DNA of 64,000 bases from Rhizobium sp. Q54. Lineage in GTDB: Bacteria; Pseudomonadota; Alphaproteobacteria; UBA2966; CAIVPW01. How positions within the stretch are numbered: position 1 is the first letter of the stretch; each line of letters begins with the position of its first letter. The stretch lies in assembly GCA_945904955.1 (NCBI GenBank), contig CAMDPO010000007.1, forward strand, positions 1 to 64,000, in the 5' to 3' direction. Shown piece by piece: positions 1-9,964 of the stretch. The position numbers and the translations under genes are program-made. The notes beneath the pieces were generated by a model. It ran no database searches. It saw nothing but the letters and a program-made list of their open reading frames with translations, and was not told where the DNA came from.

Positions 1-67
1 GTCCGCGCGGCAATAGTGGCTCAATCCGCGCCCACTCAGAGTCGCTCAGCCAAGAAACCCCCGCCAT
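1..67 (-). CDS. IS5-family transposase, N-terminal fragment (runs off the window)
   Basis: Read on the minus strand from the ATG at 67, the sequence gives MAGVSWLSDSEWARIEPLLP and then leaves the window. The pattern LSDxEWxxIEPLLP is the standard start of IS5/IS1182-like transposases. A strong Shine-Dalgarno sequence (AGGAGG) lies just upstream of the ATG. The outer end of the element should fall within about 60 bp to the right, but no terminal repeat can be fixed because the other end is absent. This is the only transposase trace in the window. Only 22 codons are visible, so the family is likely and the subgroup unknown. Confidence 0.7.
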   Translation of the reverse strand, partial: MAGVSWLSDSEWARIEPLLPRG

Positions 68-178
68 CCAAGCCTCCTGTTCGTTCGGAAGCTTGAATCA
101 CAAACCGCGCCTGAGCGGAATCCCCAATTGAGTACGGAGCCTAGCGCGCAACACGCGCGGGGCGCGCCTTCGGCGCGA

Positions 179-1579
179 CTAAACCGCGACGACGCGGTTG
201 CGGCCCTCTTCTTTGGCGCGCGAGAGCGCCTTGTCGGCGCGTGCCAGCGCGGATTCGATGGTGTCGTGACGCGCGTCGAACTCGGTCATGCCGAAGCTCG
301 CCGTCACCGAGAACAATCCGCGCGGCCCGTCTATGCGCGCCGCGGCGACGGCGCGCCGCAATCGCTCGCACACGGCCTCCGCTGCGTGTGGCTCGGTCTC
401 CGGCATCAACACCGCAAACTCGTCGCCGCCGACGCGGGCGAGCGTGTCGAGACGGCGCAGCTGCGCCGCTACGGCCGCCGCGGCGGCGCGGATCGATGCG
501 TCCCCGGCTGGGTGTCCCAGGGTATCGTTGATGACCTTGAAGGTGTCGATATCGAAGGCGACAAGGGCGAGCGGCCGTCCGTAGCGCTTGGCGCGCTCGG
601 CCTCCTGTGCCGCGCGATCGATGAACGTGCGGCGGTTGGCGATCCCCGATAGCGCGTCGACCCCCGCGAGCATCAGCGCAATGCGGCGCTCTTCGGCCAG
701 CGACGACACCAGCAGGGCGTTGAGCATGCCGAACGTGATGCCGATGCTACCGAGGATGGGCGTCGCCATGTTCGGCGAGGGCGTGAGCGCCGCGCCGACG
801 ACCACCAGGTAGATGGATACGGCAAAAAGGACGGCTGCCTCGCGTTGGGCGAACAGCATCGAGAACCAGGTGCAGGCAAACACGATCAGCAGCGGCAAGC
901 CTGCGTTGATGTTGGCGCCGGACGGCGTGAAGAGACGGATGGCTGTGAAGCCCAGCACGACGCCGACGATCGCCGCCATGCTCTGCCAGCGGTCGCTGCT
1001 CGGAGGACGGCGGTCGAACCACGCCAGCAAGAGCAGGGGCGTCACCAGGAAAACGCCGGCGAGGTGATCGACGAACCAGGTGACGAGGGCGAGTGGCCAA
1101 GCACGGTCGCTGAGCACCGGCCCGAGAAGTGCCTCCGTGACCGTGAAGCCAGCAGCCGCGATGGCGCCGTGCAGCGCGGCGCCGAAGACGAACAAGGATA
1201 GGACTTCGCGAAACGAGAGTGCCGGCCCACGACCGCGGATCGGCATGCGCATCGCCAGGGCGCCGATGGCGGCACCAACCGTCGACGAAAGAGCGAACCC
1301 AACCGCCGTTGCGGCGTCCGGCAGCACGGATCCATAGAGCGCGAATGCCCCGACGAAGATGCCAGGCCACACCGCCCGGCCCCCGATGAGAGCAGCCGCG
1401 AGGGCGACACCCGCGCCCGGCAGCAGCGGCGGCGCACCGAACCCCGTGCGGACGAAGAACATGTGGCTGGGGATGGCGATGAGGAAATACGCGGCGGCAG
1501 CCAACGCATTCGCGGCAAGCAGGCGAGTCGCCCGCGTCGCGGCGCTCGTGCGCGCGCCCGCCTCGGTGGTGACCGACAT
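179..1579 (-). CDS. MASE1-GGDEF diguanylate cyclase
   Basis: This is a membrane sensor that makes cyclic di-GMP. Residues about 15-280 hold eight or so hydrophobic helices of the MASE1 type. Residues about 300-466 hold the GGDEF domain with an intact active-site GGDEF. An RxxD inhibitory site (RRLD) lies exactly five residues before it, so the enzyme should be active and subject to product inhibition. The ATG at 1579, giving MSVTTEAG, is preferred over a TTG at 1657 because a GGGGGT Shine-Dalgarno-like run lies 6-7 nt before it and the upstream residues are unlike the family. The gene is divergent from argB. No EAL or PAS domain is present. The signal sensed by MASE1 cannot be inferred. Confidence 0.9.
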   Translation of the reverse strand: MSVTTEAGARTSAATRATRLLAANALAAAAYFLIAIPSHMFFVRTGFGAPPLLPGAGVALAAALIGGRAVWPGIFVGAFALYGSVLPDAATAVGFALSSTVGAAIGALAMRMPIRGRGPALSFREVLSLFVFGAALHGAIAAAGFTVTEALLGPVLSDRAWPLALVTWFVDHLAGVFLVTPLLLLAWFDRRPPSSDRWQSMAAIVGVVLGFTAIRLFTPSGANINAGLPLLIVFACTWFSMLFAQREAAVLFAVSIYLVVVGAALTPSPNMATPILGSIGITFGMLNALLVSSLAEERRIALMLAGVDALSGIANRRTFIDRAAQEAERAKRYGRPLALVAFDIDTFKVINDTLGHPAGDASIRAAAAAVAAQLRRLDTLARVGGDEFAVLMPETEPHAAEAVCERLRRAVAAARIDGPRGLFSVTASFGMTEFDARHDTIESALARADKALSRAKEEGRNRVVAV

Positions 1580-1763
1580 CCGCTGACCCCCCGGTCCCGC
1601 CGGCAAGGCCGACGGTCTCAGCGCCGCTAGTGGGCGCACAGGCGCATCGCGTGTCAATGTGCCGGCTCATAGAACGTTGGCGCGCGCCCTTGGCCGAGTG
1701 CTGGCCGTGCCGCACCGCTTCGGCTATAGGGATGCGCCCTTAGACCGCCTCGGTTTTCCCGCC

Positions 1764-2681
1764 ATGCCGATCAAGAAGAAGCCCGCCCGGCCGGTTCGCA
1801 CCCGCGAACAGTGGCTCGAGACCGCCACGACGCTGTCCGAGGCGCTGCCCTATATGCGCCTGTTCGCCAACCAGACCTTCGTCATCAAGTTCGGCGGCCA
1901 TGCGATGGGCGACGACACCCTCACCGAGAGCTTTGCCCGCGACGTCATGCTGCTCAACCAGGTCGGCATCAACCCGGTGGTGGTGCACGGCGGCGGCCCG
2001 CAGATCGGCGACATGCTGAAGCGCCTGGGCATCGAGAGCCGCTTCGAGCGCGGCCTTCGGGTCACCGACAAGGCGACCGTGGATGTCGTCGAAATGGTGC
2101 TGGCCGGCTCCATCAATAAGTCGATCGTCAGCGCCATCGAAGAGGCCGGCGGCCATGCCATCGGCATCTCCGGCAAGGACGGCAGCCTGGTCGAGGCACG
2201 CAAGCTCCGCTCCAAGCGCCCGCCGCGCGGCAGCGTCGAGAAGGCGACCGACCTCGGCTACGTCGGCGAACCGACCAAGATCAATCCGCATGTGCTCGAA
2301 GTGCTCATGAGCACCGACGTGATTCCGGTCATTGCACCGATCGGCATCGGACCGGAAGGCGAAACCTACAACATCAACGCCGACACCGTCGCCGGCGCCA
2401 TCGCCGCGGCGATGGGGGCGAGCAAGCTCATCCTGCTGACGGATGTCGACGGCGTCCTCGACAAGAACAAGAAGCTGGTGCCGAAGCTCACCGCCAAGGA
2501 GGCCAAGGCGATGGTGGCCGACGGCACCGCCACCGGCGGCATGATCCCCAAGCTCGAGACGTGCCTCACCGCGCTCAACGGCGGTTGCAAGGCCGCCCAC
2601 ATCTTGGATGGCCGCCAGCACCACGTGCTGCTGCTCGAGGTGTTCACCGAGCTCGGCATCGGGACGATGATCTCGAAGTGA
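1764..2681 (+). CDS. argB: Acetylglutamate kinase
   Basis: ArgB phosphorylates N-acetyl-L-glutamate with ATP, the second step of arginine synthesis, in the cytoplasm. The 305-residue protein has the family length. It shows the nucleotide-binding FVIKFGGHAM near residue 40, VVVHGGGPQIGDML near 75, and the GTATGGMIPKLETC region near 255. The ATG at 1764 (MPIKKKPARP) is chosen because the in-frame residues further upstream, from 1659, look non-coding and the family starts with a short basic tail. Downstream lies a GTCATTGCG inverted repeat and then the convergent DUF2336 gene, so argB appears monocistronic here. Confidence 0.96.
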   Translation: MPIKKKPARPVRTREQWLETATTLSEALPYMRLFANQTFVIKFGGHAMGDDTLTESFARDVMLLNQVGINPVVVHGGGPQIGDMLKRLGIESRFERGLRVTDKATVDVVEMVLAGSINKSIVSAIEEAGGHAIGISGKDGSLVEARKLRSKRPPRGSVEKATDLGYVGEPTKINPHVLEVLMSTDVIPVIAPIGIGPEGETYNINADTVAGAIAAAMGASKLILLTDVDGVLDKNKKLVPKLTAKEAKAMVADGTATGGMIPKLETCLTALNGGCKAAHILDGRQHHVLLLEVFTELGIGTMISK

Positions 2682-2694
2682 CGCGCTGACCGCG

Positions 2695-2735
2695 CGTCAT
2701 TGCGAGAAGCGCCTCGCGCGACGCCCGCAATGACG
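2695..2735. repeat. Short GTCATTGCG inverted repeat
   Basis: CGTCATTGCG (2695-2704) and CGCAATGACG (2726-2735) form a perfect 10-bp inverted repeat around a GC-rich loop. It lies between the convergent argB and DUF2336 genes. A longer copy of the same type is at 59598-59697, also between convergent genes. Such repeats are widespread in Alphaproteobacteria. Confidence 0.75.
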
Positions 2736-2743
2736 GGCCGAGT

Positions 2744-4093
2744 TTAGGCCGCGTCTTTCTCGACCAGCTCGCGGAAGTAGGTCAGGAACCATTCCATCTC
2801 CGTCTCGGAGAGAGCGTACTTCACGCCGTCGCGGGCGTGGATCATCGAGTTGGCGGGCACGCGCGCCACCAGCTGCTGCAACTTCATGGCGCCGCGCGCC
2901 GATAGCCCCGCCTTCCACGACACCGCCGTCGCAGCCTTGCCGGAGCGGGCATCGAGCATCTTGTTGATGGCGCCGATCGGCACCTCTGCCTTGAGGGCGA
3001 GCGCCTCGCCGACGAAGCCGCGCTGGCCGGTCTCGGCCGCCTGCACGATGGTCTCCTCGGTGAGCTTGCCGAGCTCTTCCAGCTTGCGCACCTTCGCCGC
3101 CGCGGTCTCGACTTCGGCCGGATTCGTCTCCTCTTGCTTGAGCCGCTTCTTGACCGCTTCGTTGACGACCTTGGCAGTGTCCTCGTCGAGCTCGTGCTCG
3201 TTCTGCAGGATTTGGAGGATCGCCGAGCTGACGAACGCGGTGACGCGGCGAATTGCGCCGATGGACAGCTCGGGGCGGCGGGCGAGTGGCTCGTGCAGCG
3301 GCTCGTGGTGCTCGGCGGTCTCGGCGACCTTGTCGAGCATCGCCGGCCTCAGCTTCACGTTCGGATTGGCGAGCAGCGAGGCGCTGGCGGCGATGTCGCC
3401 GGCATCGAAGATCGCCTCGGCGAGCTTCTGGCTCACCTTGGGACGCCGCGCGATCGCCGAGAGACCGCCCTTGGCGACGCCGGCGTGGATGATCTCCAGA
3501 AGGTCATGGTCGGCGAGCAGCGGCGAGTATTCGAGGATCGGCGCCGCGACGATCAGCTCGACGTCGCGCGCCAGCTTGTTGATGACCGGCTGCGGCACCT
3601 TGGTGGCATGCTTGATCTCTTCCGCGATGATGGCGCGCACGCGCGGCAGCTGGTCGCGCGCCAACACATGGAGCACCTCCAGCGTCGCCTCCTGCAGGCG
3701 CTCGTTCTGCATCTGCGAGATGCCGGGGATCAGGCGGCCGATCTTCAAGGCGAGGTCGCAGCGCACCTCGTCGTCCTTGTCGCGCGTCAGCACCAAGTCG
3801 GCTTGGCGCGGCGTCGCAACGTTGGCGGCGACGTTGCGGCGCACCTCGGCGTGCTCGTCCTCGGACAGGAAGTAGAGGATCTCCGGCTGCACGTCGTCCC
3901 GGCCGGCGAGCTCCGAGCGCACGTTCGGATCCTTGGCGCGCGCCAACGTCTTGGTTTGCTCGTAGGTGATGTCTTGCGGGATGAGCTTGCGCCGCGGCGG
4001 CGGCGGCGCGGCCGCCTTCGCAGCGCCCGGCGCGACACGCTTGAGCGCGACGGGTTTGTCCTTCTTGCGGCCGAATATGCCGAACAGCGCCAT
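2744..4093 (-). CDS. DUF2336 domain protein (HEAT-like repeat)
   Basis: This 449-residue soluble protein belongs to the alphaproteobacterial DUF2336 family. After a basic N-terminus (MALFGIFGRKKDKP) and a short proline linker it is all alpha-helical. Repeating units such as DPNVRSELAGRDDVQPEIL and DEHAEVRRNVAANVATP have the rhythm of HEAT repeats, and the region from about residue 150 to 320 matches the DUF2336 core. The start at 4093 is preferred over the upstream in-frame ATG at 4123 because MALFGIFGRK is a typical family start. The function of the family is not established; a scaffold or regulatory role is only a guess. It is divergent from the nucleotidase gene. Confidence 0.85.
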   Translation of the reverse strand: MALFGIFGRKKDKPVALKRVAPGAAKAAAPPPPRRKLIPQDITYEQTKTLARAKDPNVRSELAGRDDVQPEILYFLSEDEHAEVRRNVAANVATPRQADLVLTRDKDDEVRCDLALKIGRLIPGISQMQNERLQEATLEVLHVLARDQLPRVRAIIAEEIKHATKVPQPVINKLARDVELIVAAPILEYSPLLADHDLLEIIHAGVAKGGLSAIARRPKVSQKLAEAIFDAGDIAASASLLANPNVKLRPAMLDKVAETAEHHEPLHEPLARRPELSIGAIRRVTAFVSSAILQILQNEHELDEDTAKVVNEAVKKRLKQEETNPAEVETAAAKVRKLEELGKLTEETIVQAAETGQRGFVGEALALKAEVPIGAINKMLDARSGKAATAVSWKAGLSARGAMKLQQLVARVPANSMIHARDGVKYALSETEMEWFLTYFRELVEKDAA

Positions 4094-4147
4094 GGCGGCG
4101 GAGGCTACCATGGCGCTCCGCATAGGCTAGTATCCGCGCCGCATTCC

Positions 4148-4885
4148 ATGGCCAGCCGCACCCTTGCTGAACGCCCCCGCTCTGCGCCCGATCCTGCCAA
4201 CTTGGCGCACGTGGACGCGTGGGTGTTCGACCTCGACAACACGCTCTATCCCGTGGCCTGCGGGCCGTATCCGCAGATCGACCAGCGCATCCGCGCTTTC
4301 ATAGCAAAGGCGCTCGGCCTCGACCTCGACACGGCGTACGAGCGGCAGAAGCAGTACTTCCACACCTACGGCACCAGCCTGCTGGGGATGACGCGCGAGC
4401 ACGGCACCGATCCGCAGGAGTTCCTGGCCTACGTCCATGACGTGGACGTCACGTGCATTCCGGCCGACCCGGGACTCGACGAGGCATTGACCGCGCTGCC
4501 GGGGCGCAAGGTCATCTTCACCAATGCCGACGTGCCGTACGCCGAACGCGTGCTCGAACGCATCGGCATCCGCCGCCACTTCGAGATGATCTTCGATATC
4601 GTTGCGGCGGACTACGTGCCCAAGCCGCACGTTGCCACCTATGAGGGGATGCTCACCCGCGCCGGCATCGCCCCCCGCAGCGCGGCGATGGTGGATGACC
4701 TGCCGCGCAACCTAGAGCCCGCGGCGGCGCTGGGCATGACCACCGTATGGGTCAAGAACGACGGGGAATGGGCCTTGCCCGGCAACAGCCGCGAAGGCCT
4801 GCGCCAGCAGTACGCCGAGATCGGGGCAAAGGCCCACCATGTGGTCGAGCACCTGGAAAGCTGGATACGCGCCGTCGCGCGATAG
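4148..4885 (+). CDS. HAD-family pyrimidine 5'-nucleotidase
   Basis: This 245-residue cytoplasmic haloacid-dehalogenase-fold phosphatase resembles the yeast Sdt1-like pyrimidine 5'-nucleotidase group. Visible motifs are WVFDLDNTLYP (motif I, nucleophile Asp) near residue 24, VIFTNAD (motif II) near 120, KPHVATY (motif III Lys) near 160 and AAMVDDLPRNL (motif IV acidic pair) near 180. An insert after motif I forms the cap. The ATG at 4148 is chosen because it precedes the first conserved block by about 20 residues; a longer upstream reading frame exists but lies antisense to DUF2336. Substrate specificity within the family cannot be read from sequence. Confidence 0.88.
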   Translation: MASRTLAERPRSAPDPANLAHVDAWVFDLDNTLYPVACGPYPQIDQRIRAFIAKALGLDLDTAYERQKQYFHTYGTSLLGMTREHGTDPQEFLAYVHDVDVTCIPADPGLDEALTALPGRKVIFTNADVPYAERVLERIGIRRHFEMIFDIVAADYVPKPHVATYEGMLTRAGIAPRSAAMVDDLPRNLEPAAALGMTTVWVKNDGEWALPGNSREGLRQQYAEIGAKAHHVVEHLESWIRAVAR

Positions 4886-4968
4886 GCGCGCTTGCCGCGC
4901 GCTTGCCGTGCGTCGCTAAGCACGACTATGTTCGCGGCGCCCGCCGCCGCTTTGCCTAGGAGCCACCC

Positions 4969-5811
4969 GTGAGCCAAGAACGCCTCGCCGCCACCATCGA
5001 TGCGGCGTGGGAGAACATCAAGTCGATCACCCCCGGCACGCGTGGCCCGGTGCGCGACTCGGTCGACGAGGCGCTGGCCGGCCTCGACTCCGGTGCCCTG
5101 CGTGTCGCCGAGAAGATCGACGGCAAGTGGGTCACCCACCAGTGGCTGAAGAAGGCCGTGCTGTTGTCGTTCCGCTTGAACGACTCGGTGATGATCCCGG
5201 GTGGTCCCGGCGGCTCGTCCTGGTACGACAAGGTGCGGCCCAAGTTCCAAGGATGGGACGAGCAGCGCTTCCGCGATGCCGGCGTGCGCGTGCTGCCCGG
5301 CGCCCAGGTGCGCTATCCCGCCTACATCGCGCCGGGTGCTGTGCTGCTGCCGTCGTTCGTCAACGTCGGTGCGCGCGTCGAATCCGGCACCATGATCGAC
5401 ACGTGGGCGACGGTCGGCAGCTGCGCCCAGATCGGAAAGAACTGTCATATCTCCGGCGGTGCCGGCATCGGCGGCGTGCTGGAGCCGGTGCAGGCGGGCC
5501 CCGTCATCATCGAGGACAACGTCTTCATCGGCGCGCGCGCCGAGGTTGCCGAGGGCGTCATCGTCGAGACCGGCGCGGTGCTGTCGATGGGCGTCTACAT
5601 CGGCGCCTCGACGCGCATCATCGATCGCACCACCGGCGAAGTGCACATGGGCCGCGTACCCGCCTACTCCGTCGTCGTGTCGGGCACCCAGCCGGCCAAG
5701 CCGCTCGCCAACGGCGAGCCTGGCCCCGGGCTCTACTGCGCCGTCATCGTCAAGAAGGCCGACGCCCAGACGCGCTCCAAGACCTCGATCAACGAACTCC
5801 TGCGCGACTGA
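4969..5811 (+). CDS. dapD: 2,3,4,5-tetrahydropyridine-2,6-dicarboxylate N-succinyltransferase
   Basis: DapD transfers succinyl from succinyl-CoA to tetrahydrodipicolinate in the lysine/diaminopimelate pathway. The 280-residue protein has the family length. It has an alpha-helical N-terminal domain followed from about residue 110 by a left-handed beta-helix of hexapeptide repeats (for example [21 protein letters not shown]). The GTG start at 4969 follows an AGGAGC Shine-Dalgarno sequence and gives [14 protein letters not shown]. It is followed 10 bp later by dapE, so the two form a lysine-pathway operon using the succinylase route. Confidence 0.96.
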   Translation: MSQERLAATIDAAWENIKSITPGTRGPVRDSVDEALAGLDSGALRVAEKIDGKWVTHQWLKKAVLLSFRLNDSVMIPGGPGGSSWYDKVRPKFQGWDEQRFRDAGVRVLPGAQVRYPAYIAPGAVLLPSFVNVGARVESGTMIDTWATVGSCAQIGKNCHISGGAGIGGVLEPVQAGPVIIEDNVFIGARAEVAEGVIVETGAVLSMGVYIGASTRIIDRTTGEVHMGRVPAYSVVVSGTQPAKPLANGEPGPGLYCAVIVKKADAQTRSKTSINELLRD

Positions 5812-5821
5812 CGCGCAGCCG

Positions 5822-6961
5822 ATGCCGGCCAACACCGCTCTCGATCCGGTGGCGCTCACCCAGGCACTGGTGCGCTGCGCGTCGGTGACGCCGCACGACG
5901 CCGGCGCACTCGATGTGCTGACGAGCGCGCTGACGCCGCTCGGCTTCACCTGCACGCGGCTGCCGTTCGGCGAAGGCGTGGAGCGCGTGCACAACCTGTT
6001 CGCGCGCGCCGGCAAGGGTGCGCCGCACTTCTGTTTCGCCGGGCACACGGACGTCGTGCCGACCGGCGCCGAGAGTCAGTGGAAGCATCCGCCGTTCGCC
6101 GCCAAGGTGGACGGCGACATGCTGTACGGCCGCGGCACCGCCGACATGAAGGGCGCCATCGCCGCGTTCGTCGCCGCGGTAGCGCGGGTCGGTACCAGCA
6201 AAGGCTCGGTCAGCCTGCTCATCACCGGCGACGAGGAAGGCCCGGCGCGCCACGGCACCCGCAAGGTGCTGGAGTGGATGCGCGCCAATGGCCACCTCCC
6301 GGACGTCGCCCTGGTCGGCGAGCCCACCAGCCCGACGCGGGTCGGCGAGGCCATCAAGGTCGGCCGCCGCGGCTCGATGACCGGGCGGCTGGTGGTGCGC
6401 GGCACCCAGGGCCACGTCGCCTATCCGCATCAGGCCGACAATCCGATCCCGCGCCTGGTGCAGATGCTTGCGGCACTGAAGGAGAAGACGCTCGATCAGG
6501 GGAGCGAGCGCTTCCAGCCGTCCAACATCGAGGTCACCACGGTCGACGTCGGCAACCCGGCGACCAACGTCATCCCCGGCGAGGTGCGCGCCACCTTCAA
6601 TATCCGCTTCAACGACCTGCACACGTCGGCGACCCTGGAGAAATGGATTCGGGCGACATTGGATCGCGTCACGCCGAAGTACGAGCTCGCCATCGAGGTG
6701 TCCGGCGAGTCGTTCCTGACCAAGAATGGCGCGTTCACCGACCTGTTGCGCGACGCGATCGCGGAGAAGTTTGGCGCGCCGCCGGAGTTCAGCACGTCGG
6801 GCGGCACGTCCGACGCGCGCTTCATCAAGGACTACTGCCCGGTTGCGGAGTTCGGCCTGGTGAACAGCACCATCCACAAGGTGGACGAGCACGTACCACT
6901 CGCCGACCTCGCGGCGCTCACCGACGCCTACGCTGCGATCCTGCGCCGCTATTTCGCCTAA
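5822..6961 (+). CDS. dapE: Succinyl-diaminopimelate desuccinylase
   Basis: DapE hydrolyses N-succinyl-LL-diaminopimelate, a later step of the pathway served by dapD. The 379-residue protein is an M20-family di-zinc hydrolase. It has the metal-binding GHTDVVPTG near residue 70, GRGTADMKG near 103, the catalytic [11 protein letters not shown] near 137, and the C-terminal [11 protein letters not shown] that supplies the last ligand. The ATG at 5822 lies 10 bp after the dapD stop and gives [14 protein letters not shown], the normal family start. The frame is open further upstream inside dapD, but that part is a shadow. It is followed 4 bp later by a small membrane-protein gene. Confidence 0.96.
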   Translation: MPANTALDPVALTQALVRCASVTPHDAGALDVLTSALTPLGFTCTRLPFGEGVERVHNLFARAGKGAPHFCFAGHTDVVPTGAESQWKHPPFAAKVDGDMLYGRGTADMKGAIAAFVAAVARVGTSKGSVSLLITGDEEGPARHGTRKVLEWMRANGHLPDVALVGEPTSPTRVGEAIKVGRRGSMTGRLVVRGTQGHVAYPHQADNPIPRLVQMLAALKEKTLDQGSERFQPSNIEVTTVDVGNPATNVIPGEVRATFNIRFNDLHTSATLEKWIRATLDRVTPKYELAIEVSGESFLTKNGAFTDLLRDAIAEKFGAPPEFSTSGGTSDARFIKDYCPVAEFGLVNSTIHKVDEHVPLADLAALTDAYAAILRRYFA

Positions 6962-6965
6962 GGCG

Positions 6966-7526
6966 ATGCCGCGCCGGGAGGAAATCATCGCCGCGCTGTA
7001 CGGCGCCTATCTGCTGGCGCGTTTCGACCCGCGCGGCATGCAGTACTTCGACATCTCGCTAGAGGGATTCTGGCGCTCGTTCTTCGCGCTCGCGCTGGTG
7101 GTGCCGTTCGCCCTCCACTCCCTGGTGACGAACTATCCGGAGACCGAGGCCAGCACGACGTGGGTGACCTTCGTCGTCGCGGCCTACTACATTGTCGATT
7201 GGATCTCGTTCCCGCTCTTGATGATCCCGGTCGCGCAGGCGCTGCGCCTGTCGCACACGTACATACCGTTCATCATCGCCAGCAACTGGACCACGGTGGT
7301 TCAATCGGCGGTGTTCTTCGGGCTGTCGCTGTTCGCCCAGACCGGCGCGCTGCCGCTGCTGGCGATGCAGATCATCGCGCTGCCGATCCTTATGTATGTG
7401 TTCATGTACCAGGTGTTCGTCGCGCGCACAGCGTTCGGATTCAGCACCATGGTCGCCGCCGCACTAACCGTGGTGGACTTCGTCCTGTCCTACTGGCTGC
7501 TCCTCCAGTCCGAGCGCTTCTACTAG
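6966..7526 (+). CDS. Five-helix integral membrane protein, unknown function
   Basis: This 186-residue protein has five predicted transmembrane helices, at about residues 33-52, 65-90, 98-120, 128-150 and 155-182. The short N-terminus is polar and precedes an [12 protein letters not shown] segment. No catalytic or binding motif is recognisable. It starts 4 bp after dapE and probably shares that transcript. Its stop codon overlaps the convergent truA stop by 3 bp. Genes of this type are common in Alphaproteobacteria next to truA or dapE, but I do not recognise a characterised family. Confidence 0.8.
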   Translation: MPRREEIIAALYGAYLLARFDPRGMQYFDISLEGFWRSFFALALVVPFALHSLVTNYPETEASTTWVTFVVAAYYIVDWISFPLLMIPVAQALRLSHTYIPFIIASNWTTVVQSAVFFGLSLFAQTGALPLLAMQIIALPILMYVFMYQVFVARTAFGFSTMVAAALTVVDFVLSYWLLLQSERFY

Positions 7527-8287
7527 CTGCGCGGGTCGTAGCGCACCTCAGCCAAGTACAGGCCCGTGGGCGGCGCGGTTGGGCCGCAGCGCGCGCGGTC
7601 GCGCGCACTAAGCGCGGCGCTGACGTCGTCGGCGCTCCATTTGCCTTCGCCCACCTGCACCAGCGTGCCGCTGATGGCGCGCACCTGGTTGTGGAGGAAG
7701 GAGCGCGCGGCCGCCTCGATACGCACCTCTTCACCAACGCGCGTGACGGTGACCGAGTCGAGCGTCTTGACCGGCGACGGCGACTGGCACTGCACCGAGC
7801 GAAACGTCGTGAAATCGTGCTTGCCGACCAAGCGCTGCGCCGCACCATGCATGGCGACGACGTCGAGCGGTTGCAAGACATGCCAGACACGGTCGCGATC
7901 GAGAGCCATCGGTGCGACGCGATTGGCGATGCGATACACGTAGCGCCGCCCCGTTGCCGAGAAGCGGGCGTGGAAGTCCTGCGCCACTTCCTCGGCCGCC
8001 ACCACCACGACCTGGCGCGGCCCGGGCGCATTGCGCCGCAGGTGGTCGTTGAGGGCGCCGCGAATAGTGTGCGGCGAGTGCGTGCGCGTCAGGTCGAAGT
8101 GCGCGACCTGCGCCAGGGCGTGGACGCCCGCGTCGGTGCGGCCCGCGCCGACCACGGTCGTCTCTTCGCCGCAGAAGCCGTGGATGGCGCGCTCCAGCAC
8201 GCCCTGAATGGTCTCGCCGTTGTCCTGCCGCTGCCAGCCGGAGAAGGCGGTACCGTCATACTCCACGACCAGCTTGTAGCGTGGCAC
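7523..8287 (-). CDS. truA: tRNA pseudouridine(38-40) synthase
   Basis: TruA converts uridines 38-40 of tRNA anticodon arms to pseudouridine. The 254-residue protein shows [18 protein letters not shown] at the start, the catalytic [11 protein letters not shown] with its Asp near residue 52, and FLHNQVR near 203. The GTG at 8287 overlaps the fmt stop codon (TAGTG). That fixes the start and implies translational coupling, and no in-frame ATG lies nearby. It is the last gene of def-fmt-truA. Confidence 0.95.
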   Translation of the reverse strand: MPRYKLVVEYDGTAFSGWQRQDNGETIQGVLERAIHGFCGEETTVVGAGRTDAGVHALAQVAHFDLTRTHSPHTIRGALNDHLRRNAPGPRQVVVVAAEEVAQDFHARFSATGRRYVYRIANRVAPMALDRDRVWHVLQPLDVVAMHGAAQRLVGKHDFTTFRSVQCQSPSPVKTLDSVTVTRVGEEVRIEAAARSFLHNQVRAISGTLVQVGEGKWSADDVSAALSARDRARCGPTAPPTGLYLAEVRYDPRS

Positions 8288-9213
8288 TAGGAAATCCCTG
8301 CGAGCAACGTGCCGGGTGGAAGGGCGAAGCCGCGCAACAGGTCCGCGGCGGTCATCGGCTTCTTGCCTTCGCGCTGCACGTGCAGGAGGCGCAAGCCGCC
8401 GCTTCCGGTCGCGACGATCGGCACGGCGTCGAGCACCGTACCGGGCGCACCGGTCACGCCGGGTTCGACCTCGGCCTCGAGCAGACGGATGCGCGTGTCG
8501 CCCACGCGGAACCAAGCGCCGGGCACCGGCGCGAAGGCGCGTACCTGACGATCGATCTCGACGGCGCTCTGGCGCCAATCGACAACCGTCTCCTCGTTGG
8601 TGATCTTCTTGGCGTAGGTGACGCCTTCGGCCGGCTGCGGCTTGGGCGTCAGAGTGCCCGCAAGCAAGCCCGCGAGCGCCTCGACCATCAGCGCGGCACC
8701 GCGTTCGGCGAGCGCGTCGTGGACGATGCCGGCCGTGGGCCGTGGCCCCACCGCCACTTCGTCTTCGAGCAGCACCGGCCCGGTATCGAGCCCGGCATCC
8801 ATCTGCATGATGCTGGCGCCGAAACGCTCGTCGCCGGCCAGCACGGCGCGCTGGATGGGTGCCGCGCCACGCCAGCGCGGCAGCAGCGATGCGTGCAGGT
8901 TGAGACAGCCGAACTTGGGCGCGGCGAGAATCGCCGGCGGCAGGATCAGGCCGTAGGCCACCACCACGCCGATGTCGGCGCCGAGCGCCGCGAACTCCGC
9001 TTGCGCGGCCGCGTCCTTGAGGGATTTCGGCGTCCGCACCGGAATGGCGGCGGCGTCGGCGGCGCGCATCACGGGCGACCCCACCTCGCGCTGGCCGCGC
9101 CCGGCGCGCCGCGGCGGCTGGGTGTAGGCGCAGATGACTTGGTGGCCGGCATGCGCGATGGCGCGCAAGGTGGGCACGGAGAAGTCCGGCGTGCCCAGAA
9201 AGACGACGCGCAT
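8287..9213 (-). CDS. fmt: Methionyl-tRNA formyltransferase
   Basis: Fmt formylates initiator Met-tRNA using 10-formyl-tetrahydrofolate. The 308-residue protein has [15 protein letters not shown] at the N-terminus, the formyl-transfer [15 protein letters not shown] region with the active-site Asn-His-Asp set around residues 105-145, and a C-terminal OB-like tRNA-binding domain from about 205. It starts 4 bp after the def stop and its own stop overlaps the truA start, so def, fmt and truA form one transcript. Confidence 0.97.
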   Translation of the reverse strand: MRVVFLGTPDFSVPTLRAIAHAGHQVICAYTQPPRRAGRGQREVGSPVMRAADAAAIPVRTPKSLKDAAAQAEFAALGADIGVVVAYGLILPPAILAAPKFGCLNLHASLLPRWRGAAPIQRAVLAGDERFGASIMQMDAGLDTGPVLLEDEVAVGPRPTAGIVHDALAERGAALMVEALAGLLAGTLTPKPQPAEGVTYAKKITNEETVVDWRQSAVEIDRQVRAFAPVPGAWFRVGDTRIRLLEAEVEPGVTGAPGTVLDAVPIVATGSGGLRLLHVQREGKKPMTAADLLRGFALPPGTLLAGIS

Positions 9214-9217
9214 AGCG

Positions 9218-9814
9218 CTACGCGGTGACGGCGGGTTCTTGTTCTTGCTTCCGCGCCTTGGCGAGCTTGCGCAGGATCATGTGGCGGCGCACGGCCGACA
9301 GGCGATCGACCAACAGGACGCCGTCGAGGTGATCCAGTTCGTGCTGGATGCAACGCGACAGCATGCCGGTCGCCTTCAGCTCCTGCAGCTTGCCGTCGCG
9401 ATCGAGGAACTTCACGACGATGTCGGAGGGGCGCTCGATGTCGGCGTACTGGTCGGGCAGCGACAGGCAGCCTTCCTCGCAGAACACGATCTTGTCCGAC
9501 GACCAGGTGATCTCGGGGTTGACGAGGTATCGCGTCACGCGAGTAGCGGGCGCCTCGCCCGTCGTCCGCGACGCCTCGCGCTTCTCCTGGGCGGCAGCTT
9601 CCGCGGAGGCGAGCGGCTCGTTCTCGTCGACCTCGACCACGACGATGCGCTTGGCGACGCCGACCTGGATCGCCGACAGGCCGATGCCCGGCGCCGCGCG
9701 CATGGTTTCGACCATGTCGTCGAGCAGCCGGCGCACCTCCTCGTCCACAACCGCGACCGGCTGAGACTTGACCTTTAGGCGCCGGTCCGGGGCGGTGATG
9801 ATGGGCAACAGCAT
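9218..9814 (-). CDS. def: Peptide deformylase
   Basis: Def removes the N-formyl group from nascent proteins, undoing the product of fmt next door. All three family motifs are present: GIGLSAIQVG near residue 46, EEGCLSLP near 118 and QHELDHLDG near 161, supplying the Cys and two His metal ligands. At 198 residues it is about 25 longer than usual. The extra length is a charged Ala/Glu/Thr-rich insert at about residues 67-95 between motifs I and II, plus a basic tail. Annotated alphaproteobacterial deformylases often carry such an insert. It begins the def-fmt-truA operon. Confidence 0.96.
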   Translation of the reverse strand: MLLPIITAPDRRLKVKSQPVAVVDEEVRRLLDDMVETMRAAPGIGLSAIQVGVAKRIVVVEVDENEPLASAEAAAQEKREASRTTGEAPATRVTRYLVNPEITWSSDKIVFCEEGCLSLPDQYADIERPSDIVVKFLDRDGKLQELKATGMLSRCIQHELDHLDGVLLVDRLSAVRRHMILRKLAKARKQEQEPAVTA

Positions 9815-9964
9815 GGCCCCTTTACGTAGAGTTGGGCCCCCGGCGCGTCAAGCAACGAAGCCTTGAAATCCCCCTGGATTCCCTTGGCGCCGCGCCCCAC
9901 CTTGCCTTGCGCGGCCAAGGGCCAGTTCCCATACTGGCTCCAGTCTTTAGCCCCATTGAACTTC

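Noticed and set aside
3134..4147. Upstream extension of the pyrimidine nucleotidase frame
   Set aside because: The extra 338 codons are antisense to DUF2336 and unlike any HAD protein; the ATG at 4148 gives the family length.
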